Shown piece after piece: positions 1-7,379 of a stretch of 9,519 nucleotides of DNA (its first letter is position 1; every line of letters begins with the position of its first letter). The notes under the pieces are model-generated. The model did not search any database and had not been told where the DNA came from. It saw only the letters and a program-made list of their open reading frames with translations. The position numbers and the translations under genes are program-made. The stretch is from Clostridia bacterium (GTDB lineage: Bacteria > Bacillota_A > Clostridia > Peptostreptococcales > JAAYPU01): the NCBI GenBank assembly GCA_022360735.1, contig JAKSCF010000471.1:1-9519 (forward strand), read 5' to 3'.

Positions 1-1368
1 AATATTGAGTTGGCCGAAGATATTAGGCAACGAGAGATTCTTCAAAGTGAACTAACAAAAATGTTGAATAAATACACAGCGATATTTGCCAATACCAAGG
101 ATTGTATCTTTATCGTTGACTTTAGTGATAAACATGTAGGTCATCTAATTGAGCAGAATGTGAAAGCTTTAGAGGTATTTGGTTACCCAGATGAAGTCAT
201 TTCGACTTTGACACTGGAACAATTGGATTTAGATCATGATAAAGAAGACTTAGAAGAGCGATTTGGTTCTTTAGATATAGGAAATGCTACTCTATATGAG
301 ACAGTGTTGGTTAGCCAAAAAGGAGTTAAAGTCCCTGTGGAAGCACAGTGTTCTGTCTTTGAACTTGATGGTAACCGACGTTTGCTTTATATAGCCAGAG
401 ATATATCTCAAAGAAAACAAGAAGAACAGATATTAATTCGTAGTGAAAGACGTTTTATGAGTATTGTCAATGAATTGGCAACACGAATGAAAGATGAAAG
501 TTATGAAGTGGATACAGTTAGCTATGACTCCACAACTTTGCTCCATCAGAAACTTGAACAGATCAATATCCAATTAGAGCATATGTTTAAGAAAGAACTT
601 GATGAAAATCGACGTAAAGAAAGCCTTATGTTAATGCAATCCAAACATGCGGCTATGGGTGAGATGATTGGTAATATAGCCCATCAATGGAGACAACCTC
701 TGAATACATTGAATTTTATCTTAAACAATATGATGGATGAACTAAGGGACTGTCATATTGATGAAGCGTCAAGGCGGTTTCTTGATAAAAAGTTTGAAAA
801 AGGCTTTAATATCATCAACAAAATGTCAGATACTATTGATGATTTTAGGCATTTCTTCAAACCCCAGGATTGTAAGAAGGTATTTAATCTTAATGAAACC
901 ATTGAGTTGGCATTGCATTTGTTTGAAGAGAGAATCAAGCTATATGGTATTAAAGTTGAAGTATTGAACCATGAACCTGTTATGTGCTATGGATATTCAA
1001 GCCACTTGGCACAGGTGCTGCTAAATATGATCAATAATTCTATTGATGCGCATAAAATAAGAGATGACAAGATGGGTGCAAAATATTCAGATAAAAAAAT
1101 AGAAATCAATTACTCTGTAAATGGAGGCACGTTGAAAATCACTTTGTTCGACAATGCAGGAGGTATTGATGAGGAAGTAATAGAACGTATTTTTGATCCG
1201 TATTTTACGACAAAAGACATGCAAAATGGGACAGGGCTTGGTCTATACATGTCAAAAGCAATCATTGAAAAACACTTTGGCGGAACACTTGAAGTGATGA
1301 ACAAGAATGAAGGTGCTTTTTTTACAATGACATTGAAGCATTTTTTGGAGGAAGAAAATGAAAGATAA
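1..1368 (+). CDS. PAS-domain sensor histidine kinase (5' end missing)
   Basis: Cytoplasmic-looking sensor kinase that probably phosphorylates the response regulator encoded just downstream. The frame is open to base 1, so the gene is cut by the window edge. A TTG at base 10 is only the first possible start codon inside the window, with no ribosome binding site. Of the 455 visible residues, about 22-140 look like a PAS domain (start YTAIFANTKDCIFIVD, end YIARDISQRKQEE), followed by a helical linker. The H-box is of the IAHQWRQPLN type with the phospho-accepting His at visible residue 228. The N-box is LLNMINNSIDAH (Asn346), the G1 box has Asp384 (DNAGG), and the G2 box is GTGLGL at 411-415. 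No membrane segment is visible, though one could lie upstream. The last bases overlap the next gene by 11. The kinase assignment is secure; its signal is unknown. Confidence 0.93.
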   Translation, partial: NIELAEDIRQREILQSELTKMLNKYTAIFANTKDCIFIVDFSDKHVGHLIEQNVKALEVFGYPDEVISTLTLEQLDLDHDKEDLEERFGSLDIGNATLYETVLVSQKGVKVPVEAQCSVFELDGNRRLLYIARDISQRKQEEQILIRSERRFMSIVNELATRMKDESYEVDTVSYDSTTLLHQKLEQINIQLEHMFKKELDENRRKESLMLMQSKHAAMGEMIGNIAHQWRQPLNTLNFILNNMMDELRDCHIDEASRRFLDKKFEKGFNIINKMSDTIDDFRHFFKPQDCKKVFNLNETIELALHLFEERIKLYGIKVEVLNHEPVMCYGYSSHLAQVLLNMINNSIDAHKIRDDKMGAKYSDKKIEINYSVNGGTLKITLFDNAGGIDEEVIERIFDPYFTTKDMQNGTGLGLYMSKAIIEKHFGGTLEVMNKNEGAFFTMTLKHFLEEENER

Positions 1369-2167
1369 TGTATTGTTAAACTTAAAAGTCCTATATATAG
1401 AAGATGATGACGATACTAGAGAAGAGCTGGCACATTTTCTAAAGAAAAGAGTTGGCAAATTGATAATTGCTAAAAACGGTGAAGAAGGATTAAAAAAGTA
1501 CGAACAAAATAAACCGAATATAATTATTACAGATTCTCGGATGCCGGTTATGGATGGCATTACTATGAGTGCTAAAATTCGTGAAATAGATAAAGAAGTA
1601 GCTATTATAGTGACCACTGCGTTTTCAGATGTGGAAGTGGTGATTAAAGCCATTGATATGGGTGTGAATAAGTATATTCTTAAACCGGTGGATGTTACTG
1701 AGCTTATGGATACAATCAAAGATTGTGCCTATAAATTATTGATAGAAGAGGATGATAGCCTTGTTGTAGGCAATCAGATGTTACTAGATGCTGAAGAGAA
1801 GAAAGAACTGGAGAAGGGCATCCAAAATAAATTTGCTATGTTCTTAAAAGACAAAACCGGTAAAGGCCCGAAATTTGTGAAAAGCTTTTTGAGGCTGGAT
1901 ATTGTAGAGATTGAAGCTGCTGATGCTTTTACCAAATATGAGACTGCCATGTTAGACAGAGGTAAGAATGAGCGTATTATAAGATTTGTTAGAGAATCTT
2001 TTTACCACAGTTATCGAAAAGATATAGAAACCTTTGTAGGCGAGATATTATCAATGCCTTGTTCATTAGAATCTATAGGTGTAGATACCTATAGAAAGAA
2101 AGATAAGATACTGCTAAGGATATCGGATAAAGCCCAGGGCGATCAATCTGATTCTTCCGGTGGATAG
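1358..2167 (+). CDS. Response regulator with C-terminal DUF2294/MpsC-like domain
   Basis: Receiver protein, 269 aa, with a GGAGG ribosome binding site at 1347-1351, 6 bases before the ATG. Residues about 8-125 form a canonical receiver: acidic pocket EDDDD at 15-19, phospho-acceptor Asp59 in TDSRMPVMDG, Thr87, and Lys109 in LKPVD. No helix-turn-helix follows. Residues about 145-256 instead resemble the DUF2294 family (the family containing MpsC): a GKGP motif at 168-171, an arginine-rich helix (RIIRFVRESF), then an FVGEILSMP segment and a final IGVDTYRKKDKILLRI strand. That assignment rests on pattern recognition. The C-terminal tail is polar (QGDQSDSSGG). The 11-base overlap with the kinase gene implies coupled translation and a cognate pair. 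Output is probably not direct DNA binding; a protein or membrane target is more plausible, but this is inference. Confidence 0.9.
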   Translation: MKDNVLLNLKVLYIEDDDDTREELAHFLKKRVGKLIIAKNGEEGLKKYEQNKPNIIITDSRMPVMDGITMSAKIREIDKEVAIIVTTAFSDVEVVIKAIDMGVNKYILKPVDVTELMDTIKDCAYKLLIEEDDSLVVGNQMLLDAEEKKELEKGIQNKFAMFLKDKTGKGPKFVKSFLRLDIVEIEAADAFTKYETAMLDRGKNERIIRFVRESFYHSYRKDIETFVGEILSMPCSLESIGVDTYRKKDKILLRISDKAQGDQSDSSGG

Positions 2168-2241
2168 TCTTAATATGGGATTTGCAGGATTTAAATTACT
2201 CGAAAGAATTGCTGGTTTTGTATATTAATCTTGAAAATATA

Positions 2242-2270
2242 TTGACAATTCATTAGTATGATGTTACAGT
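2242..2270 (+). promoter_or_regulatory. Candidate sigma-A promoter for leader RNA/citrate lyase operon
   Basis: TTGACA (2242-2247, perfect -35) is followed after 17 bases by TACAGT (2265-2270, 4 of 6 to TATAAT). Transcription would begin near 2274-2277, at the start of the structured leader. A competing -10, TATGAT at 2257-2262 (5 of 6), pairs only with TTGAAA at 2231 at a long 20-base spacing. Either would place the following hairpins and terminator at the 5' end of the transcript. Confidence 0.6.
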
Positions 2271-2273
2271 TAA

Positions 2274-2413
2274 GGCAACATAGGCTTATTGAAGATATGG
2301 ACTATGTTCAATAAGACAGACGATTATATGATTAGAGCTTGCTGTTGCCAAGAAAGATATTAATATGCTTTTGAGGACCAGTACAAAGTATTAACTTTGT
2401 ACTGGTCTTTTTT
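2274..2413 (+). ncRNA. Candidate structured leader or small RNA upstream of citC
   Basis: This stretch follows a promoter and ends in a terminator, with no credible gene inside. GGCAACA at 2274-2280 pairs perfectly with TGTTGCC at 2343-2349 (7 bp). Nested inside, CTTATTGAA at 2285-2293 pairs perfectly with TTCAATAAG at 2307-2315 (9 bp); after a G-G mismatch a further 3 bp can form, leaving a TGGAC loop. A single-stranded A-rich region then leads into the terminator hairpin. The layout resembles a riboswitch-like aptamer plus expression platform, or a free-standing small RNA of about 140 nt. I do not recognise a known riboswitch consensus (no T-box, c-di-GMP, purine, tetrahydrofolate or glycine signature), and no obvious antiterminator pairing was found. 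Confidence 0.45.
2374..2413 (+). terminator. Rho-independent terminator before citC
   Basis: A perfect 14-bp stem (2376-2389 with 2394-2407) with a 4-base ATTA loop is followed by six T (2408-2413). A G-T and an A-T pair can extend the stem outward to 16 bp. It lies 51 bases upstream of the preferred citC start. It therefore ends either the upstream two-component transcript and the leader RNA, or acts as an attenuator for the citrate lyase operon. Confidence 0.88.
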
Positions 2414-2452
2414 ATGTTATTTTAGAACCTTTAATAAAATTGGTTGGTAAAT

Positions 2453-2457
2453 GGGAG
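2453..2457 (+). promoter_or_regulatory. Ribosome binding site that decides the citC start
   Basis: GGGAG lies 7 bases before a GTG codon at 2465. The longer alternative start (TTG at 2444) has no Shine-Dalgarno sequence upstream, and an ATG at 2451 opens only a five-codon frame. The GTG is therefore preferred. Confidence 0.65.
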
Positions 2458-2464
2458 TGAGGCA

Positions 2465-3502
2465 GTGAAAGAGTTACAGATTAAAGATGTTTTTCTAAGC
2501 ATTGATGAAGAGGCTATGGAAGTAAAAAGACTTCTGGCAACAGAAGGTCTTGAACTTGATCCTTTTGTGGAGAAAATTGTTGGTATGTATGATGGAGAGA
2601 AGCTGGTTGCAACCGGCTCTGTTGCCGGAAATACCATACGAAGTATTTGCGTGGATCACGATTATCGTGGTCAGTCAGCCATTAATAAACTCATGACCTA
2701 TCTTATTGACTATTTATACCGAGTCGGTAAGAATCATATTTTCATTTATTCGAAACCGGAGAACGGTAAATCCTTCGAATATTTAGGGTTTTATCCATTA
2801 ATTACAACAGATAGAGTGCTGTTGCTTGACAGCAAGCGAAATGGCATCCAAGAATTTTTAGAAAACATTACGACAAAAGATAAAGAGAATAAGATTGTCG
2901 GAAGCATTGTAATGAATGGTAATCCATTTACTTTAGGGCATAAATATCTTGTTGAAAAAGCGTTGGAATCTTGTGATGAACTTTATCTTTTTGTTGTCTG
3001 GGAGCAGAAATCTCTTTTTCCTAATGATGTGAGATTCAGGCTGATTGAGGAAGGTCTTTCTGAATATAAACAGGTCCATGTGGTTAAAGGGGAAGATTAT
3101 ATTATTTCATCGGCAACGTTCCCAACCTATTTTTTAAAAGATGATGACGATACAGATGTGGAGCATGCAAAACTTGATCTTCTGATATTTAGAGACAAAA
3201 TCGCACCATATCTTGGCATAACAAAACGATTTGTAGGGGATGAAAAAATTAGTATTACTACAAGAAAATACAATGAACAGATGAAAGAGATTCTTGATGG
3301 GAAAGGACTTGATGTGGTTGAGATTCCCAGAAAAGAAAAAAGCGGAAAAATAATCAGCGCATCCTATGTAAGAGACTACATCCGTCATGACCGGTGGAAA
3401 GAAGTGAAAGAAATTGTTCCCATAACGACCTATGAATTTCTTCAGTCAGAAGAAGCGAAACCCATCATAGAAAAAATCAAAAGATCAAATACCAGACATT
3501 AA
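2465..3502 (+). CDS. citC: [Citrate (pro-3S)-lyase] ligase
   Basis: Activates citrate lyase by acetylating, with ATP and acetate, the thiol of the prosthetic group on the CitD acyl carrier subunit. With the GTG start the protein has 345 aa, close to the usual length of about 340-350. Residues about 35-120 form a GNAT-like N-terminal domain (EKLVATGSVAGNTIRSICVD, then YRGQSAINKLM). Residues about 143-330 form the nucleotidyltransferase domain with NPFTLGH at 153-159, the ATP-binding (T/H)xGH motif ending at His159, and a C-terminal IISASYVR at 296-303. It is the first gene of citCDEFX; citD follows after 18 bases. An in-frame TTG at 2444 would add seven residues but lacks a ribosome binding site. 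Its own promoter is unclear: either the promoter at 2242 with terminator read-through, or a weak TAAAAT (2435-2440). Confidence 0.95.
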   Translation: MKELQIKDVFLSIDEEAMEVKRLLATEGLELDPFVEKIVGMYDGEKLVATGSVAGNTIRSICVDHDYRGQSAINKLMTYLIDYLYRVGKNHIFIYSKPENGKSFEYLGFYPLITTDRVLLLDSKRNGIQEFLENITTKDKENKIVGSIVMNGNPFTLGHKYLVEKALESCDELYLFVVWEQKSLFPNDVRFRLIEEGLSEYKQVHVVKGEDYIISSATFPTYFLKDDDDTDVEHAKLDLLIFRDKIAPYLGITKRFVGDEKISITTRKYNEQMKEILDGKGLDVVEIPRKEKSGKIISASYVRDYIRHDRWKEVKEIVPITTYEFLQSEEAKPIIEKIKRSNTRH

Positions 3503-3520
3503 CAATGAAGAGGTGAAGGA

Positions 3521-3817
3521 ATGAGGATTATTAAAAGTTCTATAGCAGGTACATTAGAATCCAGTGATATCCAAATCAGGATTGAGCCTGGACAAAAAGG
3601 CAAAATCAATATTCGTTTACAGAGTGTCGTTGAAAAACAATTTGGGAATCAAATCAGGGAACTGATTAGAGAGGAATTAACAAAACTAGGTGTTTCCCAG
3701 TGTGAAGTGACTGCTATCGATAAAGGTGCCCTTGACTTTGCTATTGTGGCTAGATTGCAAAGTGCAGCTTATCTGGGTGCAGGAATTGATAAGAATATTG
3801 CTTGGGAGGGAATGTAA
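3521..3817 (+). CDS. citD: Citrate lyase acyl carrier protein (gamma subunit)
   Basis: Small acyl carrier subunit, 98 aa, that carries the 2'-(5''-phosphoribosyl)-3'-dephospho-CoA arm of citrate lyase. The family signature AGTLESSD is at residues 9-16. Ser14 occupies the position known as the attachment site in the enterobacterial proteins. VEKQFG and DKGALDFAI/VARL are also conserved, and the C-terminus has the family's AWE ending. A purine-rich ribosome binding site (GAGGTGAAGGA) directly precedes the ATG. The stop codon shares one base with the citE start (TAATG), so translation is coupled, which fits subunits needed in equal amounts. The modification requires CitX (present) and CitG (not in the window). 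Confidence 0.96.
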   Translation: MRIIKSSIAGTLESSDIQIRIEPGQKGKINIRLQSVVEKQFGNQIRELIREELTKLGVSQCEVTAIDKGALDFAIVARLQSAAYLGAGIDKNIAWEGM

Positions 3818-4689
3818 TGGATAAGTTAAGAAGAACCATGTTGTATGTCCCTGGGAATAATCCCGGCATGTTAAGAGATGCAGGTATCTATGGAGCAGAT
3901 TCTCTAATGTTTGATCTAGAAGATTCTATAGCCTTAACTGAAAAAGTAAGTGCCAGATTTATGGTGCACCATGCCATCGGTTCAATGGATTATGGTGACA
4001 CAGAAATCGTAGTAAGAATAAATTCACTGGAGTCCGGTTTAGGCCGGGAAGATATCCATGCTGTGGTTTCAGCAGGTGTGGATGTCATACGTCTTCCAAA
4101 AACTGAGACACCTCAAAACATTAAGGATGTTGAAGAAATTATTGATTCGGCTGAGCGTCAATACAATCGCCCTGTGGGGAGTACAAAGATAATGGCAGCA
4201 GTGGAAAGCCCTCTTGGAGTTATGAATGCTTATGCGATTGCAACAGCGTCACCCCGTATTATTGGCATAGCCATTGGAGCTGAAGACTTCGTAACCAACA
4301 TGTACACAAAGCGTAGTGATGAGGGTGCCGAACTAATGGTAGCCAGAAGCCAGATTCTAATGGCCGCTAGAGCTGCAAAGATATATGCCATTGATACGGT
4401 TTATTCTGATGTGGACAACGAAGAAGGATTGAGACATGAAGTTGAACAGATAAAGCAACTTGGCTTTGACGGAAAATCTATTATTAATCCAAGGCAAGTA
4501 AACATCGTACATGATGTGTTTGCTCCATCGAAAGAAGAGGTCATGAAAGCAAAAAGAATTCAGCAGGCAGCCAATGAAGCCCTTGAAAAAGGCCTGGGTG
4601 TTATTTCTCTTGATGGTAAGATGATTGATAAACCTATTGTAGACAGGGCTGAACGTTTGTTGTCATTAGCCATGGCAACAGAATCATAG
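3817..4689 (+). CDS. citE: Citrate lyase beta subunit (citryl-ACP lyase)
   Basis: Cleaves citryl-ACP to acetyl-ACP and oxaloacetate, Mg2+-dependent, in the cytoplasmic citrate lyase complex. With the ATG at 3817 it has 290 aa, normal for CitE. The HpcH/HpaI aldolase-like fold is shown by RTMLYVPGNNPGML near the N-terminus, MFDLEDSI at 31-38, Arg67 in VRINSL, Glu130 in AAVESPLGV and Asp157 in GAEDFVTNM; these match the substrate- and metal-binding residues of the family. The start is fixed by GGGAGGG at 3804-3810, 6 bases upstream, and by the TAATG overlap with citD. An upstream in-frame TTG at 3802 lies before that ribosome binding site and is rejected. citF follows after 12 bases. Confidence 0.96.
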   Translation: MDKLRRTMLYVPGNNPGMLRDAGIYGADSLMFDLEDSIALTEKVSARFMVHHAIGSMDYGDTEIVVRINSLESGLGREDIHAVVSAGVDVIRLPKTETPQNIKDVEEIIDSAERQYNRPVGSTKIMAAVESPLGVMNAYAIATASPRIIGIAIGAEDFVTNMYTKRSDEGAELMVARSQILMAARAAKIYAIDTVYSDVDNEEGLRHEVEQIKQLGFDGKSIINPRQVNIVHDVFAPSKEEVMKAKRIQQAANEALEKGLGVISLDGKMIDKPIVDRAERLLSLAMATES

Positions 4690-4701
4690 GAGGTAGAGAA
4701 A

Positions 4702-6255
4702 ATGATCAATACATTAGGCAGAGACGTTTCTGACGAATTAATGAAAAAGATGAATAAACAACTATATTCAGGACCATTTGAAGTACATCCCGATATGAGA
4801 TTTAATGGTAGAAAAATTGCCTGCGTTGAGCCGTGTCAATCCAGTAAATTACTTCAGAGTATTGATGAGGCCATAGATAAAACAGGTCTAACAGACGGTA
4901 TGACCATTTCTTTCCATCATCACTATAGATCAGGTGATAAAGTCATCAATATGGTTATGGATCGAATCGCAAAAAAAGGTATTAAAGATTTATACCTTGC
5001 TGCCAGTTCACTTATTGATGTGCATAAACCATTGATAGAGCATATTAAAAACGGCGTCATTACCGGGATTACAACCAGTGGGCTAAGAGGTGAATTAGCA
5101 CAGGCCATATCTTGCGGCTTGATGGAAAAACCTATAATTTTTAGAAGCCATGGGGGTCGTGCAAGAGCCATTGAAACAGGTGAACTATGTATTGATGTCG
5201 CTTTTATGGGTGTTCCTTCATCGGATGAATACGGTAATGTATCCGGTGAAAGGGGTAAAACCATTTGTGGTGCACTTGGCTATGCGAGAACAGACTCACG
5301 ACATGCAGACCAGGTGGTTGTTATCACAGATACGTTAGCTGAGTTTCCAAATATCCCTGCAAGCATTAAACAAGTTGATGTGGATTACGTTGTTGTGGTT
5401 GATGAAATCGGTGATCCAAATGGTATCTCAACAGGAGCAACACGATTCACAAAGAATCCAAAAGAATTACTAATAGCTGAAAAAGCCGCTAAAGTGATTA
5501 TCAACAGTGGTTATTTTCGAGATGGTTTTTCTTTTCAAACCGGTTCAGGCGGATCATCACTGGCGGTAACAAGGTTCCTTAGAAAAGCTATGATTCAATA
5601 TGATATTAAGGCAAAATTCGCGCTGGGTGGTATTACAGAAACTATGGTAAGACTTCATGAAGAAGGTTTAATCAAACACTTATACGACGTACAAAGTTTT
5701 GACTTATATGCAGCCAACTCTTTTAAAAATAATCGTATGCACCACGAAATTGAAGCAGGTTACTATGCAAATCCATTTACAAGAGGATGTATTGCTAACA
5801 AATTGGATGTGGTTATTCTTAGTGCCCTTGAAATCGATGTGAATTTTAATGTTAACGTTATGACCGGTTCCGATGGTTATATCCGTGGCGCTTCAGGCGG
5901 GCACTCAGACACTGCAGCATCGGCAAAGATGACAGTGGTTGTTGTACCACTTATGAGAGGGCGAACACCCTCTGTGGTTAAAAATGTTCAAACTATTATT
6001 ACACCTGGCGAGACGGTGGATGTATTGGTTACAGACCGAGGCGTAGCTGTGAATCCACTTAGGAAAGACTTGATTGAGAAGTTAACCAAAGCAGGGGTAA
6101 AAATGGTAGATATCAATGACTTGCAAAAACAAGTTCGACAACTGGTAGGAGAGCCAAACCCAATAGAGTTTGAAGAAAATATTGTTGGTGTTATTGAATA
6201 TCGTGACGGTACAATCATTGACGTGGTAAAGCAAGTTAAGGGAGTGATGGCTTGA
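4702..6255 (+). CDS. citF: Citrate lyase alpha subunit (citrate:acetyl-ACP transferase)
   Basis: Exchanges the acetyl group on CitD for citrate, giving citryl-ACP and acetate, the first half of the citrate lyase cycle. It has 517 aa, the usual full length. The sequence is CitF-like throughout: GPFEVHPDMRFNGRK near the N-terminus, DGMTISFHHHYRSGD, the glycine-rich ITTSGLRGELAQAIS, SHGGRARAIETGE, FMGVPSSDEYGNVSG, TGSGGSSLAVTRFLRK, FALGGITETMVRLHEEG and IRGASGGHSDTAASAK. A strong AGGAGG ribosome binding site precedes the ATG. The stop codon overlaps the citX start by four bases (TTGA). No truncation or missing region is seen. Together with citD and citE it encodes a complete catalytic complex. 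Confidence 0.97.
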   Translation: MINTLGRDVSDELMKKMNKQLYSGPFEVHPDMRFNGRKIACVEPCQSSKLLQSIDEAIDKTGLTDGMTISFHHHYRSGDKVINMVMDRIAKKGIKDLYLAASSLIDVHKPLIEHIKNGVITGITTSGLRGELAQAISCGLMEKPIIFRSHGGRARAIETGELCIDVAFMGVPSSDEYGNVSGERGKTICGALGYARTDSRHADQVVVITDTLAEFPNIPASIKQVDVDYVVVVDEIGDPNGISTGATRFTKNPKELLIAEKAAKVIINSGYFRDGFSFQTGSGGSSLAVTRFLRKAMIQYDIKAKFALGGITETMVRLHEEGLIKHLYDVQSFDLYAANSFKNNRMHHEIEAGYYANPFTRGCIANKLDVVILSALEIDVNFNVNVMTGSDGYIRGASGGHSDTAASAKMTVVVVPLMRGRTPSVVKNVQTIITPGETVDVLVTDRGVAVNPLRKDLIEKLTKAGVKMVDINDLQKQVRQLVGEPNPIEFEENIVGVIEYRDGTIIDVVKQVKGVMA

Positions 6256-6764
6256 GCAACCTGACAAAGGCTGAATTATTGGCTGCTAGGTCAAAAAGAA
6301 AAGATAGCCAAGAACAAATTTTAAGTCAATTTGGAGATAATTTAGTTTCTATGACGATGAATATTCCGGGACTTGAAAAATCCAATGAGAAGATAGTAAA
6401 AGCCTTCACTAAAGCTTTTTTTGGTTTAATTGAGGTAATGAAATTTGAAGGCTACCATATCAACCATGTTGAGTTTAATGACGTAACAAGTGGACCTGTA
6501 GGATTTATTAGTTGTAAAGGGGATTGTTATGAATTAAAGCGCCTTTTGGTTTTATATGAAGAGTCTACCACTATTGGTAGACTGCTTGATGTGGATATCA
6601 TCCATATGAAATATGGACAGATTACAAGAAGTGACTTAGCGTTTGAACCAAGAAAGTGTTTTCTTTGTGATGAGGAAGCTAATTTTTGTCGAAGAAATCA
6701 GACCCATACATTGGGTGAGTTGATGGAATATGTTAATGAGAGACTGAAGGTTTATAACAGTTAG
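6252..6764 (+). CDS. citX: Apo-citrate lyase phosphoribosyl-dephospho-CoA transferase
   Basis: Transfers the phosphoribosyl-dephospho-CoA group from its triphosphate precursor to the serine of CitD (holo-citrate lyase synthase). It has 170 aa. The signature stretch is GRLLDVDI at 109-116, with Cys136, Cys139 and Cys146 in KCFLCDEEANFCRR and a C-terminal THTLGELMEYV. The TTG start overlaps the citF stop; GGGAG at 6240-6244 is 7 bases upstream, and the next in-frame Met is 33 residues in, so TTG is well supported. Unlike the CitXG fusions of some bacteria, this protein stops after the CitX domain, and citG is not seen in the window. No terminator hairpin follows, so some read-through into the next gene is possible. 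Confidence 0.94.
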   Translation: MSNLTKAELLAARSKRKDSQEQILSQFGDNLVSMTMNIPGLEKSNEKIVKAFTKAFFGLIEVMKFEGYHINHVEFNDVTSGPVGFISCKGDCYELKRLLVLYEESTTIGRLLDVDIIHMKYGQITRSDLAFEPRKCFLCDEEANFCRRNQTHTLGELMEYVNERLKVYNS

Positions 6765-6776
6765 AATTTTCATATA

Positions 6777-6824
6777 CTTTTCACATATTTATACCAATCT
6801 TTTACCATAATCTTTTCCTATAAT
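6777..6824 (+). promoter_or_regulatory. Promoter with repeated CTTTT boxes upstream of exported protein
   Basis: A perfect -10 (TATAAT, 6819-6824) lacks a recognisable TTGACA at normal spacing. The upstream region carries three CTTTT boxes (6777-6781, 6799-6803, 6812-6816); the last two sit in similar contexts (ACCAATCTTTT and ACCATAATCTTTT). The first two are 22 bases apart, about two helical turns. A weak -35 plus helically phased direct repeats is typical of promoters activated by OmpR-family regulators, and such a regulator is encoded downstream. TCTTTT at 6798-6803 is 15 bases before the -10. Operator function is inferred. Confidence 0.55.
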
Positions 6825-6865
6825 GAGCTTGTAAAAACAAATTAACTCAAAAAGGAGAGATTAAA

Positions 6866-7351
6866 ATGAAAAAGTTTTTAAGTCTAATGTTAGTTATTGT
6901 TTTGGTTTTAAGTTCGGCGGTGGTTGCTTTTGCAGCAGAACCCCAGGAAGGTGAGAAGAAAGAAAGGATTAATATTGCCAACGAATTTAATGAAGAGCTG
7001 CACCAAATTATTGACCTAAGAATTGAAAAAAATGATCTCAATACAGAAATACTTACAATAAAAGATGGAATGATTGATGCGAAAGCTGAAAAAGACGAAT
7101 TAAGTGAAGCAGTAAAAGAAGCTGTAAAAGGAATAAGAGAAGAATTAAAAGGTATTAATGGTGAGGTGAAAGCGTTAAGCGAATCAATAAGAGAAACAAA
7201 AGCAGCGTTTAAAGAGGCAATAAAAGCTCAAGACATGGATGAAGCAGAGGCATTATTAGAGCAAGAGATCCAATGCCATGAAACCGTGAATGACTATTTA
7301 GAAGACAAGATTGCTTTACTCAATGAGATTCTGGAGACTGTTACAGAATAA
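6866..7351 (+). CDS. Exported acidic coiled-coil protein of unknown function
   Basis: I do not recognise a family. The 161-aa protein starts at an ATG behind a good ribosome binding site (AAAGGAGAG). Residues 1-23 are a clear signal peptide: a KK N-terminus, a hydrophobic core LSLMLVIVLVLSSAVVAF, and likely Sec signal-peptidase cleavage at AFA/AE. There is no lipobox cysteine and no LPxTG-type anchor, so it is probably secreted or loosely wall-associated. The mature part is almost entirely helical, rich in Glu, Lys and Ala, and probably coiled coil. A weak internal repeat (LSEAVKEAVK at 79-88, LSESIRETKA at 104-113) is spaced 25 residues apart. There is one cysteine (Cys137). It has its own promoter, a strong hairpin behind it, and an envelope-type two-component system next door. 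A role as a ligand, chaperone or accessory of that sensor is inference. Confidence 0.85.
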   Translation: MKKFLSLMLVIVLVLSSAVVAFAAEPQEGEKKERINIANEFNEELHQIIDLRIEKNDLNTEILTIKDGMIDAKAEKDELSEAVKEAVKGIREELKGINGEVKALSESIRETKAAFKEAIKAQDMDEAEALLEQEIQCHETVNDYLEDKIALLNEILETVTE

Positions 7352-7379
7352 ATGGATGTTTTCACTTGAAAAAAAGGGA

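Noticed and set aside
1252..1719. 155-codon reverse-strand open frame
   Set aside because: It is antisense to the kinase-regulator overlap, has no ribosome binding site, and the sense frame is clearly the coding one.
2261..2314. Seventeen-codon frame in the leader starting at ATG 2261
   Set aside because: No ribosome binding site, and it overlaps the promoter -10 region, so it would start upstream of the likely transcript.
2328..2363. Eleven-codon frame with three consecutive Cys codons, like an attenuator leader peptide
   Set aside because: It has no ribosome binding site, no logical link of cysteine to citrate lyase, and its Cys codons are the 3' arm of the GGCAACA/TGTTGCC stem, which explains them.
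2357..2366. Palindrome ATATTAATAT as an operator
   Set aside because: A pure A/T 10-base palindrome is expected by chance in AT-rich intergenic DNA; no second copy supports it.
2412..2440. Separate citC promoter with TAAAAT (2435-2440) as -10
   Set aside because: The -10 is acceptable but the -35 position (TTATGT) matches TTGACA poorly; kept only as an alternative in the citC entry.
2444..2464. Longer citC beginning at TTG 2444
   Set aside because: No ribosome binding site lies upstream, and the GGGAG site falls after it; GTG at 2465 fits better.
3802..3816. Longer citE beginning at TTG 3802
   Set aside because: The codon precedes the GGGAGGG ribosome binding site, which is well placed for ATG 3817 in the TAATG overlap.
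4923..5264. 113-codon reverse-strand open frame inside citF
   Set aside because: A shadow of the conserved citF sequence with no recognisable protein features.
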